This document shows positions 1 through 8,544 of a stretch of 44,048 nucleotides of DNA, piece after piece. Position 1 is the first letter of the stretch. Every line of letters starts with the position of its first letter. The DNA is from Xenorhabdus griffiniae (lineage in GTDB: Bacteria > Pseudomonadota > Gammaproteobacteria > Enterobacterales > Enterobacteriaceae). Below the pieces are notes generated by a model, which saw only the letters and a list, made by a program, of their open reading frames with translations, was not told where the DNA came from and made no database searches. A program made the translations under genes and the position numbers. The DNA lies in contig NZ_LDNM01000106.1 of NCBI RefSeq assembly GCF_001028135.1, positions 1 to 44,048 of the forward strand, written 5' to 3'.

Positions 1-123
1 AGCTCTTTACTCGAAGCAACCTGTTTATTTTTGACTAAAAAACATTCGTGATCTTGCCCTGTGATGTTACCCTCTATTTCAATAAATTATAAAATTTATC
101 ATGGCATTCTATTTTATATCCTA

Positions 124-228
124 TATACCAATCCAACTTCAAGATGCATGTTATATTTCCCTGCGTAGCAGAGAAATATAAGGCCTCACGTCGTCTTGCA
201 GATTGCAACTTGAAGTTTATCGAATATA
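124..228 (+). repeat. 105-bp palindromic MITE-like repeat, copy 1
   Basis: The copy starts with TATACCAATCC and ends near CGAATATA. It has long imperfect terminal inverted repeats and a central hairpin built on TATATTTCCC / GAGAAATATA. It is exactly 105 bp, the length of four other copies in the window, and lies in the same orientation as copies 2, 4 and 5. It is intergenic. Its ends resemble those of the IS630-family element at 41385-42465. Confidence 0.9.
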
Positions 229-253
229 TATTTTATTTCCATAAAATAGTTAT

Positions 254-305
254 TAACAACTAGCTTTTAACAAATAGCTCGTAACAAATAGCTTTTAGCA
301 AATAG
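254..305 (+). repeat. 14-bp tandem repeat (TAACAAATAGCTTT-like), about 3.7 copies
   Basis: Four consecutive 14-bp units start at 254, 268, 282 and 296, the last one incomplete. Consensus is TAACAAATAGCTTT with one to three differences per unit. The array fills the gap between MITE-like copies 1 and 2. No function is evident. Confidence 0.75.
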
Positions 306-308
306 ATA

Positions 309-413
309 TATACCAATCCAACGTCAAGATGCGGGTTATATTTCTCCACACAGCGGGGAAATATAAAGCCTCGCGTCGTCTTTAGAATTGCAACTTGAAG
401 TTTATCGAGTATA
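309..413 (+). repeat. 105-bp palindromic MITE-like repeat, copy 2
   Basis: Same family and orientation as copy 1 and exactly 105 bp. It ends 57 bp before the ATG of the FAD oxidase gene. Its right end carries TTGCAA at 388-393 followed 16 bp later by TATATT at 410-415, an acceptable sigma-70 promoter pointing into that gene. The -10 hexamer straddles the repeat boundary. Confidence 0.9.
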
Positions 414-470
414 TTGTTGAACTTATATTAAAAAAGTCACCCTACAAATTAAAAACGAAGGAAATAAAAC

Positions 471-2162
471 ATGCCATCACCTGATTCACTGAAACAAGAA
501 GATATTTATTTACAAAATGAGATAATTACAAAAATAGAATATCACTTACCCAACTTTCCCCAAGACGTAATCTGGAAAATGATTAATTTTAAAAACTGGT
601 CAGGAGAAATTTGCGCCGACAATATACCATATTGTATACCTAGAACTATTGAAGAGGTGATTTCCGTTGTCAATTGGGCATGGAAAGAGAATTATAAACT
701 AAGACCCATCGGACAATCCCATAATTGGTCACCACTCATATTGGAATCAGGGCAAAGTTTCAAAAATCATATTATATTGATGGATCTTTCTTCGCATTTC
801 ACCCATGTTAATATCGAGCATCGTGCGAAATTTTCTATAGTGACTGCACAACCCGGCGTATTAATGGAAACATTAATGGCCCAAATGGAAGAACAAGGCT
901 TGGGTTTTACTGCCACACCTGCTCCCGGTGATTTAACACTCGGCGCTGTTCTTGCAATAAACGGGCATGGAACTGCCATTAAAGCCGTTGATGAAACGCC
1001 ACTTCCTGGACACACATTTGGCTCCCTCAGTAATACGATATTATCCCTGTCTGCTGTTGTATGGGATAAAGAAAACCAGCAATATACCATTAAACGTTTT
1101 GAGCGAAATGAACCTGATTGTGCACCGTTATTAACGCATGTCGGAGGCGCTCTGATTTTAGAAGTGCAATTTCAGGCAGGTCAAAATCAACGCCTTCGCT
1201 GCCAAAGTTTCACCGATATTCCAGCGGATGAGTTATTTGCCCCGCCAGAAAACGCAAAAGAAAAACAGACCTTGAGTTATTTTCTGGATAAAAGTGGTCG
1301 TGCCGAAATCATTTTATTTCCTTTTACCAAGACACCGTGGCTAAAAGTCTGGAGTGTGGCACCAACCAAACCCGCTTCCAGCGTTGAAGTTAATGCGCCC
1401 TATAACTACCCATTTTCCGATAATATTTCATCAACCTTATCGGATATTGCGGATAATATTCTGGCCAACTTTCCGCTGATTACGCCGCTTGTTGGTGAAA
1501 TGCAATATCAACTGACACATGCAGCCTTGCAAAACTATGGAAAAGATATCTGGGGTTGGAGTAAGAACCTGCTGTTATATGTCAAACCAACCACATTACG
1601 TGTCACCGCAAATGGTTATGCGGTATTAACACAACGTACAAATATCCAGCTTGTGCTGAATAAGTTTTATGCTCAGTGGCAGGGATTAATACAGCACTAT
1701 GCAAACCAGGGGAAATATCCCATCAATGGCCCGCTTGAAGTTAGAGTCACTGGGTTAGATGATCCGGCTGAAGTGATACATACAGGAGCAACGGTTCCCA
1801 GCTTATCCGCTATTCGTCCCCGTTTGGATCATCCAGAATGGGATGTGGCCGTTTGGCTTGATGTCTTAACCTTTCCAGAAACCCCCTATGCCATTGAATT
1901 TTGCCACCAATTTGAACAATGGCTATTCAACGAATTTGATGGTTCTTATGCCTCTGCTCGTGTTGAATGGAGTAAAGGTTGGGCTTATGGTTCTCACACT
2001 GCATGGGAGAATAAAGAAATATTAACCAAAACAATCCCAGCGTCATTGACTGAGGGTTTGCCTGCTGATAACAACTGGACTTCAACAGTGGCAGCATTAC
2101 AGAAGCACGATCCACATCACGTATTTAGATCACCATTATTGGATACCTTGTTTTCTGGTTAA
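471..2162 (+). CDS. FAD-linked oxidase, type II cholesterol oxidase-like
   Basis: A 563-aa protein of the vanillyl-alcohol oxidase flavoprotein fold. The N-terminal PCMH-type FAD-binding half (about 50-235) contains RPIGQSHNWSPL, in which His84 corresponds to the covalent FAD-attachment histidine of Brevibacterium cholesterol oxidase II. It also contains a glycine-rich PAPGDLTLGAV stretch and NGHGTA. The C-terminal half (about 236-563) resembles the cholesterol-oxidase substrate-binding domain. The family oxidises 3-hydroxysterols with release of H2O2, but the substrate here is not proven. No signal peptide is visible, although the best-studied homologue is secreted. The start is supported by GAAGGAA about 9 bp upstream of the ATG. 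The gene stands alone, followed by a hairpin at 2189-2222. Confidence 0.8.
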   Translation: MPSPDSLKQEDIYLQNEIITKIEYHLPNFPQDVIWKMINFKNWSGEICADNIPYCIPRTIEEVISVVNWAWKENYKLRPIGQSHNWSPLILESGQSFKNHIILMDLSSHFTHVNIEHRAKFSIVTAQPGVLMETLMAQMEEQGLGFTATPAPGDLTLGAVLAINGHGTAIKAVDETPLPGHTFGSLSNTILSLSAVVWDKENQQYTIKRFERNEPDCAPLLTHVGGALILEVQFQAGQNQRLRCQSFTDIPADELFAPPENAKEKQTLSYFLDKSGRAEIILFPFTKTPWLKVWSVAPTKPASSVEVNAPYNYPFSDNISSTLSDIADNILANFPLITPLVGEMQYQLTHAALQNYGKDIWGWSKNLLLYVKPTTLRVTANGYAVLTQRTNIQLVLNKFYAQWQGLIQHYANQGKYPINGPLEVRVTGLDDPAEVIHTGATVPSLSAIRPRLDHPEWDVAVWLDVLTFPETPYAIEFCHQFEQWLFNEFDGSYASARVEWSKGWAYGSHTAWENKEILTKTIPASLTEGLPADNNWTSTVAALQKHDPHHVFRSPLLDTLFSG

Positions 2163-2188
2163 CCGCTTTCTGATTAGTAAGACCCTAA

Positions 2189-2222
2189 TAAATAGCAGAT
2201 ATAAAAATACACCTGCTATTTA
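2189..2222 (+). terminator. Hairpin terminator candidate after the FAD oxidase
   Basis: A perfect 10-bp inverted repeat, TAAATAGCAG / CTGCTATTTA, with a 14-nt loop starts 26 bp after the oxidase stop codon. There is no long T-run, so intrinsic termination may be weak. The right arm runs into MITE-like copy 3. Confidence 0.5.
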
Positions 2223-2306
2223 TACTCGATAAACGTCAAGTTGCAATCCGCCAGACGACGCGAGTCCTTATATTTCCCCGCTGCGCGGGGAAATATAACA
2301 CGGATG
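2221..2306 (-). repeat. MITE-like repeat, copy 3 (truncated, opposite orientation)
   Basis: Starts with TATACTCGATAAACGTCAAG and keeps the central TATATTTCCCCGC / GCGGGGAAATATA hairpin, which is perfect. The other end is lost after about position 2306, where the expected AAGTTGGATTGGTATA end is not found. It is inverted relative to copies 1 and 2. Confidence 0.8.
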
Positions 2307-2394
2307 CTGACTTCACCCATTACGCCAATAAAAGCGACAATAATATTGGTTCAGTAAACTAAGGGGATCCTGTGTAATAAAAATACGAACCATC

Positions 2395-2492
2395 AGGATT
2401 CCTTGATACACTACAGATGACTTTAGTCATTAAGACGCTTTTTGTCGTAAAGACTAGCTCAATGATAAGATTTTTTAGCCTTAAGGAATCCT
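2395..2492 (+). promoter_or_regulatory. Candidate queF leader with RBS-sequestering stem
   Basis: AGGATTCCTT (2395-2404) is perfectly complementary to AAGGAATCCT (2483-2492). The latter contains the AAGGA Shine-Dalgarno of queF and ends one base before the ATG at 2494. The enclosed 78 nt hold a further hairpin, ATGAC-TTTA-GTCAT (2417-2430). Closing the long-range stem would hide the ribosome-binding site. I do not recognise a canonical preQ1 aptamer here, so the regulatory role is an inference from base-pairing alone. Confidence 0.4.
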
Positions 2493-2493
2493 A

Positions 2494-3339
2494 ATGTCTT
2501 TATACCAAGATAATCATGCGCTTTCCCAACTCACATTGGGTAAACCAACGCCCTACCGTGATAACTATGATCCTACTTTATTGCAAGCAGTTCCACGCAG
2601 TATGAACCGTGAACCGCTTGAGCTGTTTCCTGATAATCTTCCGTTTCATGGTGCAGATATCTGGACAATGTACGAACTCTCCTGGCTCAACGCACGCGGC
2701 GTTCCTCAAGTTGCCATCGGTCACGTCAGCCTGGATGCAGCCAGTGAAAACCTTATCGAATCAAAAAGCTTTAAACTTTATCTCAACAGTTTTAACCAAA
2801 CCCGCTTTGCGGATTGGGAAACCGTACAAAAAACGTTGCAACAGGATTTATCTGCTTGCGCCAATGGCAATATTGAAGTTGTTTTGCATCCCCTCCACAC
2901 TTTCAGCCAACAGCCAATTGCCGAATTTGAGGGAAAATGCATCGATAATCAGGACATTGACATTGATGATTATCAGTTCAGTCGCAATTATCTTAACCAG
3001 GCAGCCACAGGTCCTGTCGTTGAGGAGACTTTGGTTAGCCACTTGCTAAAATCAAATTGCCTGATCACCCACCAACCCGATTGGGGATCGGTAATGATCC
3101 GCTATCAAGGCCCTAAAATCGATCAGGAAAAACTATTGCGCTACCTGGTTTCTTTCCGCCACCACAATGAATTTCATGAACAATGTGTTGAGCGCATTTT
3201 CAATGACGTAATGACGTTATGCGCACCTGAAAAGCTGACGGTTTATGCACGTTATACCCGTCGGGGAGGATTGGATATCAATCCGTGGCGCAGTAACGAA
3301 GCGTTTACTCCAGCAACCGGAAGGTTAGCTCGCCAGTAA
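2494..3339 (+). CDS. queF: NADPH-dependent 7-cyano-7-deazaguanine reductase
   Basis: 281 aa, matching the usual length of the long (YqcD-type) QueF of Enterobacterales. The enzyme reduces preQ0 to preQ1 with NADPH in cytosolic queuosine biosynthesis. The QueF signature [11 protein letters not shown] lies at 89-99. The catalytic Cys189, which forms the thioimide, is in [13 protein letters not shown], with the proton-donor Asp at 196. The ATG has AAGGA six bases upstream, inside the inverted repeat described separately. It is followed by ppnN on the same strand, as in E. coli. The divergent syd gene that neighbours queF in E. coli is not present here. Confidence 0.97.
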   Translation: MSLYQDNHALSQLTLGKPTPYRDNYDPTLLQAVPRSMNREPLELFPDNLPFHGADIWTMYELSWLNARGVPQVAIGHVSLDAASENLIESKSFKLYLNSFNQTRFADWETVQKTLQQDLSACANGNIEVVLHPLHTFSQQPIAEFEGKCIDNQDIDIDDYQFSRNYLNQAATGPVVEETLVSHLLKSNCLITHQPDWGSVMIRYQGPKIDQEKLLRYLVSFRHHNEFHEQCVERIFNDVMTLCAPEKLTVYARYTRRGGLDINPWRSNEAFTPATGRLARQ

Positions 3340-3442
3340 TCATCGTCTGTACCCTAACCGGACTGCCGGATGAAGTCAGTTATACCCAACAGGGACATAA
3401 GTCATTATTGAGGGATCCCCATAAGGGGTAAAAGGAGTCATT

Positions 3443-4810
3443 TTGATTACGCATGTCAATCCATTAGGATCAATGAATTTACTCTCTCAGCTTGAAGTAG
3501 ATATGCTCAAGCGTACCGCAAGCAGTGATTTATACCGCCTTTTCCGTAACTGTTCACTGGCGGTTCTTAATTCAGGCAGTCAAACAGATAACAGTAAGGA
3601 GTTACTATCAAAATATCAACATTTTGATATCAACGTCCTGCGCAGAGAGCGAGGGATAAAGCTGAAACTGATTAATCCCCCCGAAGACGCCTTCGTCGAT
3701 GGTAAAATCATCCGTTCCCTGCAAGCCAATCTTTTTGCAGTACTGCGCGATATTTTATTTGTCCACGCACAAATTACCGATGCACAGAAGGCAAATCATT
3801 TGGATATGGGAAATGGTATGCATATTACCAATACCATTTTCTCCATCCTGCGCAACGCCAACGCACTGCATATCTCAGAAGATCCTAATATGATTGTTTG
3901 TTGGGGCGGCCATTCCATCAATGAGAAAGAGTACTTGTATGGGCGCAAGGTAGGCAATGAGCTGGGACTACGTGAACTGAATATCTGTACGGGATGCGGT
4001 CCCGGTGCAATGGAAGCACCGATGAAAGGCGCCGCGGTGGGACATGCCCAGCAGAATTACAAAAAAAGTCGGTTTATCGGCATCACAGAACCGTCAATAA
4101 TTGCAGCAGAGCCACCTAATCCGCTGGTGAATGAGCTAATCATCATGCCGGATATTGAAAAACGTCTGGAAGCCTTTGTCCGTATCGCCCATGGCATCAT
4201 TATCTTCCCCGGCGGAGTGGGAACGGCAGAAGAATTGCTGTATTTGTTGTCTATCCTGATGCATCCTGAAAATAAAGATCAAGTTCTGCCGCTGGTCTTG
4301 ACTGGTCCCAAAGAGAGCGCCAATTACTTCCGGGTGTTGGATGAGTTTATTGTTAATACTCTGGGGGAACAGGCACGCCGGCACTATCACATTATTGTGG
4401 ATGCCCCCTCAGAAGTCGCCCGTATCATGAAAAAAGCCATGCCGAAGGTCAAAGAAAAGCGCCGCGCGACCGGAGATGCCTACAGTTTCAACTGGTCACT
4501 GAAAATCGGCTCTGATCTACAATCTCCTTTCATGCCAACCCATGAAAACATGGCTGATTTGAATTTATACCCAAACCAATCGGCAGAGAAACTTGCCTCC
4601 GCGCTCCGGCGCGCATTTTCTGGTATTGTGGCAGGCAATGTCAAAGAAGCGGGTATTTACGCCATAGAAAAACACGGGGCATTCAAGATCCACGGTGATG
4701 CAGATATTATGCATCGCATGGATGACCTGTTGAAAGATTTTGTCGAGCAGGATCGCATGAAACTCCCCGGAGGTACGGCTTATGAACCCTGTTATGAGAT
4801 AATCACATAA
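3443..4810 (+). CDS. ppnN: Nucleotide 5'-monophosphate nucleosidase PpnN
   Basis: 455 aa, nearly collinear with E. coli PpnN (YgdH, 454 aa). It hydrolyses the N-glycosidic bond of nucleotide monophosphates such as GMP and IMP, and in E. coli is activated by (p)ppGpp to tune purine salvage. The LOG-family core carries PGGVGTAEE at 256-264 and [17 protein letters not shown] around 181-197, with PpnN-specific N- and C-terminal extensions. The start codon is TTG at 3443, chosen because AAAGGAG lies five bases upstream and the protein then begins [11 protein letters not shown] as in the family. A CCCC-ATAA-GGGG hairpin lies just upstream of the ribosome-binding site. Confidence 0.96.
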   Translation: MITHVNPLGSMNLLSQLEVDMLKRTASSDLYRLFRNCSLAVLNSGSQTDNSKELLSKYQHFDINVLRRERGIKLKLINPPEDAFVDGKIIRSLQANLFAVLRDILFVHAQITDAQKANHLDMGNGMHITNTIFSILRNANALHISEDPNMIVCWGGHSINEKEYLYGRKVGNELGLRELNICTGCGPGAMEAPMKGAAVGHAQQNYKKSRFIGITEPSIIAAEPPNPLVNELIIMPDIEKRLEAFVRIAHGIIIFPGGVGTAEELLYLLSILMHPENKDQVLPLVLTGPKESANYFRVLDEFIVNTLGEQARRHYHIIVDAPSEVARIMKKAMPKVKEKRRATGDAYSFNWSLKIGSDLQSPFMPTHENMADLNLYPNQSAEKLASALRRAFSGIVAGNVKEAGIYAIEKHGAFKIHGDADIMHRMDDLLKDFVEQDRMKLPGGTAYEPCYEIIT

Positions 4811-4887
4811 ATCGCGGATACCTTTTCTCATCAATATTCAATGAGGCTGGTGCCAGGGAATAAATCCACGGATGGACTATAACGACC

Positions 4888-5643
4888 ATGATACATCTTC
4901 TGATTGTAGACGCCTTAAACCTGATTCGGCGCATCCATGCAGTACAGGGCAGCCCCTGTATTTCGGCCTGTGAACATGCGTTAAAGCAGTTAATCACCCA
5001 CGCATCACCGACTCACGCGGTTGCGGTATTTGATGAAGCTGATCGCAGCCATAGCTGGCGCCATCAACTGTTCCCGGATTACAAAGCGGGCCGCTCTGCC
5101 ATGCCGGACAACTTGCAGCAAGAAATGCCCTTAATTAAGCAGGCATTCAACGCGCTGGGGGTGGCTTGCTGGCACGCAGAAGGGCATGAAGCGGATGATT
5201 TAGCGGCCACACTGGCAACAAAAGTCGCCAATAGCGGGCATTATGTCACCATCGTTTCAACAGATAAGGGCTATTGCCAGCTCCTTTCCCCCAATATCCA
5301 GATTCGTGATTACTTCCAAAAGCGCTGGCTGGATCTGCCTTTTGTCCAGCAAGAGTTTAGTGTTGAGCCTGACCAGCTTCCCGATTATTGGGGGCTTGCC
5401 GGTATCAGTAGCAGTAAGATCCCAGGCATTCAGGGAATTGGTCCCAAAACGGCCGCCCTCCTGCTGCAACAAGCGGGTTCGCTGGATAATTTATTCCAAA
5501 ACCTGGACGCCCAGCCGGATAAATGGCGCAAAAAATTGGCATCTCACAAAGAAATGGCTTATATCAGCCGTGAAATTGCTTCACTAAGAACTGATTTGAC
5601 CTTACAGGGCAATTTACAGCAACTGCGGCTTATTAATAAATAA
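4888..5643 (+). CDS. xni: Flap endonuclease Xni
   Basis: 251 aa, the family length. Xni (ExoIX, YgdG) is homologous to the 5'-nuclease domain of DNA polymerase I, binds flap DNA and has a potassium-binding helix-hairpin-helix. Visible here are [11 protein letters not shown] at the N-terminus, the acidic [12 protein letters not shown] motif near residue 100 and the helix-hairpin-helix [13 protein letters not shown] near 180. Like other Xni proteins it retains only part of the metal-binding acidic cluster of true FEN enzymes. E. coli has sdaC-sdaB between ppnN and xni. Here only 77 bp separate them. Confidence 0.93.
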   Translation: MIHLLIVDALNLIRRIHAVQGSPCISACEHALKQLITHASPTHAVAVFDEADRSHSWRHQLFPDYKAGRSAMPDNLQQEMPLIKQAFNALGVACWHAEGHEADDLAATLATKVANSGHYVTIVSTDKGYCQLLSPNIQIRDYFQKRWLDLPFVQQEFSVEPDQLPDYWGLAGISSSKIPGIQGIGPKTAALLLQQAGSLDNLFQNLDAQPDKWRKKLASHKEMAYISREIASLRTDLTLQGNLQQLRLINK

Positions 5644-5668
5644 ACTGTTCTCTGTCAGTGAATAATGC

Positions 5669-5722
5669 GTGATACCCGTTTCTATTATGCGAATCTTAAG
5701 GATAAAGAAGACGGGATATCAC
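5669..5722. terminator. Inverted repeat between convergent xni and prtD
   Basis: GTGATACCCGT (5669-5679) pairs with ACGGGATATCAC (5711-5722) with a one-base bulge and a 31-nt loop. It sits in the short gap between two convergent genes and could terminate both, but there is no T-run. Confidence 0.3.
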
Positions 5723-5734
5723 ACTTTAATCATC

Positions 5735-7150
5735 TCAACCAAAATAATCAGCAATTAACCTAATATGTTCACCCTGTAACTGGCCTGATTCATCTAATAA
5801 CCCAATCCACGCTTTCATATAGTCATATTTTGCCTGAGAGAGTTCACGACGGGCGGTATAAAGCTGTTGCTCGGCATTCAATATATCGACATTCACTCTC
5901 TGCCCCAACGCCACACTTTTTTGCGTCGCTTTCACTTGCAATGCGGCCGCTTCCACCGCCGTTTCATAGGCGCGTATCCGCTTTTCACCGTTCACGCAAG
6001 CGTTATAATTGCGCCTCAGTGCGTTCAGGATTTCCCCCGTCTGTGCATCCATTTCGAATTTAGTCTTGCCATAATTTGCGGCTGATTGGCGCACCGCTGC
6101 CGCAGTGCCTCCGCCATTATAGAGATTTATGGAGAGTCGTAAGCCAATGGAATCCGTCCGGTATTGTTGGTCAATGCTGTTGTCACTACTGGATTTATTT
6201 TCGCTATGGGAAGCATATAGCTCCAGTTTCGGCAGATATCCCGCCCGGTTACGCTCAATATCATGGTACGCAACATCCACTTTCTGGCGGGCGGCCGCCA
6301 GTTGTGGGTTCTGACGTAATGCCAGTTGTTCCCAATCGGTGTAGTGTGCTAAATCCAGTTTGATGGTTTTGAACGGCGGGGAGTCGGATAAACGCTTAAC
6401 CGGTACATCTGCTGGCAACGGGATGCCAACTAATAACTGCAAGCCACGAATAGCGGCATCCAGCTCATCTTGCACCGCTAACTCATCAGCCAGTACCTGA
6501 CTGTAACGCGCCTGAGTTTCCGCCACATCGGTACGAGTACCTTCACCGGAAGCAAACAGTTTCTGGTTACGTTCCAGTTGCTCCTCATAGGCTGCCCGCT
6601 GTTGCACAACCTGTGCCAGCCGATCCTGCGCATAAGCGACCGCTACATAGCTGTTCACCACCCTGACCGCCAATTGCTGGTTATCCGCCCGAAAACGGCT
6701 ATCACTCATCAGGGTATAAGCCTGACGGGTTCGATAACGCGCCCAGGCCTCAAAATCGATCACCGGCTGGGTCAAAATAATCGCACCGCTATAGCTATCA
6801 TACTGCCGATCACGGCTCTCCCTGACGCTTCTTCCCCGCAGGTCTAACGATTGCGAGTCCATCTTTTGCCCATTTTTGGGGGCATTCTGGTAACTGAAAG
6901 ATAGCTTGGGCAACAGTTCCGCCAGCCCAAGATTTTTCTCTTCCTGTCCCGCTTCCTGCTCTTTGATAGCAGCCTGAAACGTTGGATCGTGCTGCAATGC
7001 CAGCGCATAAGCCTCCGTTAAGGAAAGCGCACTGGCAAAACGGGGAAATATCAATATCGACATCAGCAATACTGACGCTGGCAATAATTTGCTGGAAAAC
7101 AGGGGAGATAAAGAAGCCCGTCTATTGGCAAAACTGTGATACATCAACAT
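5735..7150 (-). CDS. prtD: TolC-family outer membrane protein of the PrtA exporter
   Basis: 471 aa. An N-terminal signal sequence with a hydrophobic core (about residues 20-40) ends in FASA before LSLTEAYALALQHDPTF, a typical start of a mature TolC-type protein. The rest is long alpha-helical, with the duplicated TolC/OEP repeat. It should form the outer-membrane channel of the type I system. It is the last gene of the operon, 6 bp after prtC. Its ribosome-binding site GAGGAG lies inside the 3' end of prtC. The start could be M1 (7150) or M3 (7144). The name follows Photorhabdus prtA-inh-prtBCD usage; the Erwinia equivalent is prtF. Confidence 0.88.
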   Translation of the reverse strand: MLMYHSFANRRASLSPLFSSKLLPASVLLMSILIFPRFASALSLTEAYALALQHDPTFQAAIKEQEAGQEEKNLGLAELLPKLSFSYQNAPKNGQKMDSQSLDLRGRSVRESRDRQYDSYSGAIILTQPVIDFEAWARYRTRQAYTLMSDSRFRADNQQLAVRVVNSYVAVAYAQDRLAQVVQQRAAYEEQLERNQKLFASGEGTRTDVAETQARYSQVLADELAVQDELDAAIRGLQLLVGIPLPADVPVKRLSDSPPFKTIKLDLAHYTDWEQLALRQNPQLAAARQKVDVAYHDIERNRAGYLPKLELYASHSENKSSSDNSIDQQYRTDSIGLRLSINLYNGGGTAAAVRQSAANYGKTKFEMDAQTGEILNALRRNYNACVNGEKRIRAYETAVEAAALQVKATQKSVALGQRVNVDILNAEQQLYTARRELSQAKYDYMKAWIGLLDESGQLQGEHIRLIADYFG

Positions 7151-7156
7151 CCCCTA

Positions 7157-8494
7157 TTACTCCTCAATCAGCGAGGTAGACGCCCTGTCCATTAATGGCT
7201 TGAACAGATAACTCAACAACGAACGCGAACCGGTTTTGACGAATACGTCAACCGGCATCCCCGGTCTGATATTCAATCCGGCCAGTTTCGCCATGCCATC
7301 AGGACTGACTTTCAATCGCATCTGGTAATAAGGCTCTCTTGTCCGTTCATCCACCAGACGGTCAGCGGAAACCACCATCACCTTGCCCGTGACTTTCGGT
7401 GTTCGGTTCTGGTTGAACGCGGTAAACATTAAGTCAACCTCTTGCCCCACGGCAACCTTATCAATCAGGTTCACCAGCAGACGCGCCTCGATTTCCAGCG
7501 CACTCTGGGTCGGCAGGATCTCCATCAGCTTCTCACCGGCAGCCACCACCCCCCCTTGAGTGAACACGGTTAATCCAACCACTGAGCCATCCACCGGGGC
7601 CATGATAGAAGTCTGTGACAAATCAAATTGTGCCGTTTCCAGCTTATTTCTCAGCTCATTCGCCAGAACCTGTACATCAGATAACTGGCTGCGTACCTCA
7701 CGCTGGTAATCCGCCTGACGCTGGATAATTCGCTGCTGCGTTTCCTGCCGCTGCTTTTCAAGCTGGCCCATTTTTCCGGTCATTTCCGCGATACTGCCAC
7801 TTAATTCACTTTGGCTACGCTGTAATTCCAGATAGCGGTTACGGGGGAAATAGCCCTCTTCCGTCAGGGGCTGCAAATTTGTCACCTGTTCTTTAAGCGA
7901 AACTTGCTGCTGCTGTTTACTTACCCGCGCTTCGCGCAATCCCCTGATTTGGAAATTCAGTCCCTCTTCGGCCTGCTGCATTCCCGCCAGATCACTACGC
8001 AGCATCTCACGACGTGATAAAAAGAGCTGTCTTTGCAGGGCCAGCGTCTCGTTAATGCGTGGCTCCGATTGCAGATCCAGTAACGCAGGCGGGAAAACCA
8101 TAGCATCCTGCCCTTGCTGCTCGGCCAAAAGTCGGGCTTCTGTTGCCAATGTGGTGTAAAGCTGCTGTTTCAGTGAATCAATTTGTGCATTAACCTGCAC
8201 CTGGTTGAGCTGAACCAAAACTTGCCCCGCCTTGACTTGTTCCCCCTCGTTCACCTGAATTTGACTGATAATGCCATTAAGCGGGGATTGTATCGTTTTA
8301 CGGTTACCATCAACCACGACAGTACCAGAAGAAGCCACCCCCTTATCGAGGGGCGCAAAGGCCGCCCAGACGAAAAACCCGACAATGCCGATCCCAATCA
8401 CCAACCAGCCCATTCGCAGGTAACGATTTGCATCCAGCGGCAATAATTCCGATACCGCGTTTTGGGCATCCTTTGCGTTAGTCTGATAGGACAT
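7157..8494 (-). CDS. prtC: HlyD-family periplasmic adaptor of the PrtA exporter
   Basis: 445 aa membrane-fusion protein. A short cytoplasmic N-terminus is followed by one transmembrane helix (about 27-48, GWLVIGIGIVGFFVWAAFAPL). A barrel-sandwich/lipoyl half containing SSGTVVVDGNRKTIQSPLNG comes next, then a long coiled coil (about 120-290) and a C-terminal beta-barrel with the second lipoyl half (SIMAPVDGSVVGL). It bridges the inner-membrane ABC transporter and the TolC-like pore. It is placed between prtB and prtD in the same transcription unit, 50 bp downstream of prtB. The Erwinia equivalent is PrtE. Confidence 0.92.
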   Translation of the reverse strand: MSYQTNAKDAQNAVSELLPLDANRYLRMGWLVIGIGIVGFFVWAAFAPLDKGVASSGTVVVDGNRKTIQSPLNGIISQIQVNEGEQVKAGQVLVQLNQVQVNAQIDSLKQQLYTTLATEARLLAEQQGQDAMVFPPALLDLQSEPRINETLALQRQLFLSRREMLRSDLAGMQQAEEGLNFQIRGLREARVSKQQQQVSLKEQVTNLQPLTEEGYFPRNRYLELQRSQSELSGSIAEMTGKMGQLEKQRQETQQRIIQRQADYQREVRSQLSDVQVLANELRNKLETAQFDLSQTSIMAPVDGSVVGLTVFTQGGVVAAGEKLMEILPTQSALEIEARLLVNLIDKVAVGQEVDLMFTAFNQNRTPKVTGKVMVVSADRLVDERTREPYYQMRLKVSPDGMAKLAGLNIRPGMPVDVFVKTGSRSLLSYLFKPLMDRASTSLIEE

Positions 8495-8544
8495 CTTTAC
8501 TCCCAGAGAGAATATCCCAAGTATTGAAATAGGGTTGAATCATG

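Noticed and set aside
124-413. ERIC elements
   Set aside because: Length (105 bp, not about 127), end sequences and the TATA tips do not fit the ERIC consensus; the ends fit the local IS630-family element instead.
2395-2492. Classical preQ1 riboswitch upstream of queF
   Set aside because: No compact preQ1-I, II or III aptamer pattern was recognised. Only simple inverted repeats are visible, so it is reported as a candidate leader hairpin.
5830-6363. Plus-strand ORFs inside the prtD region
   Set aside because: They are out-of-frame shadows of the TolC-family gene, which has a signal peptide, a ribosome-binding site and family motifs.
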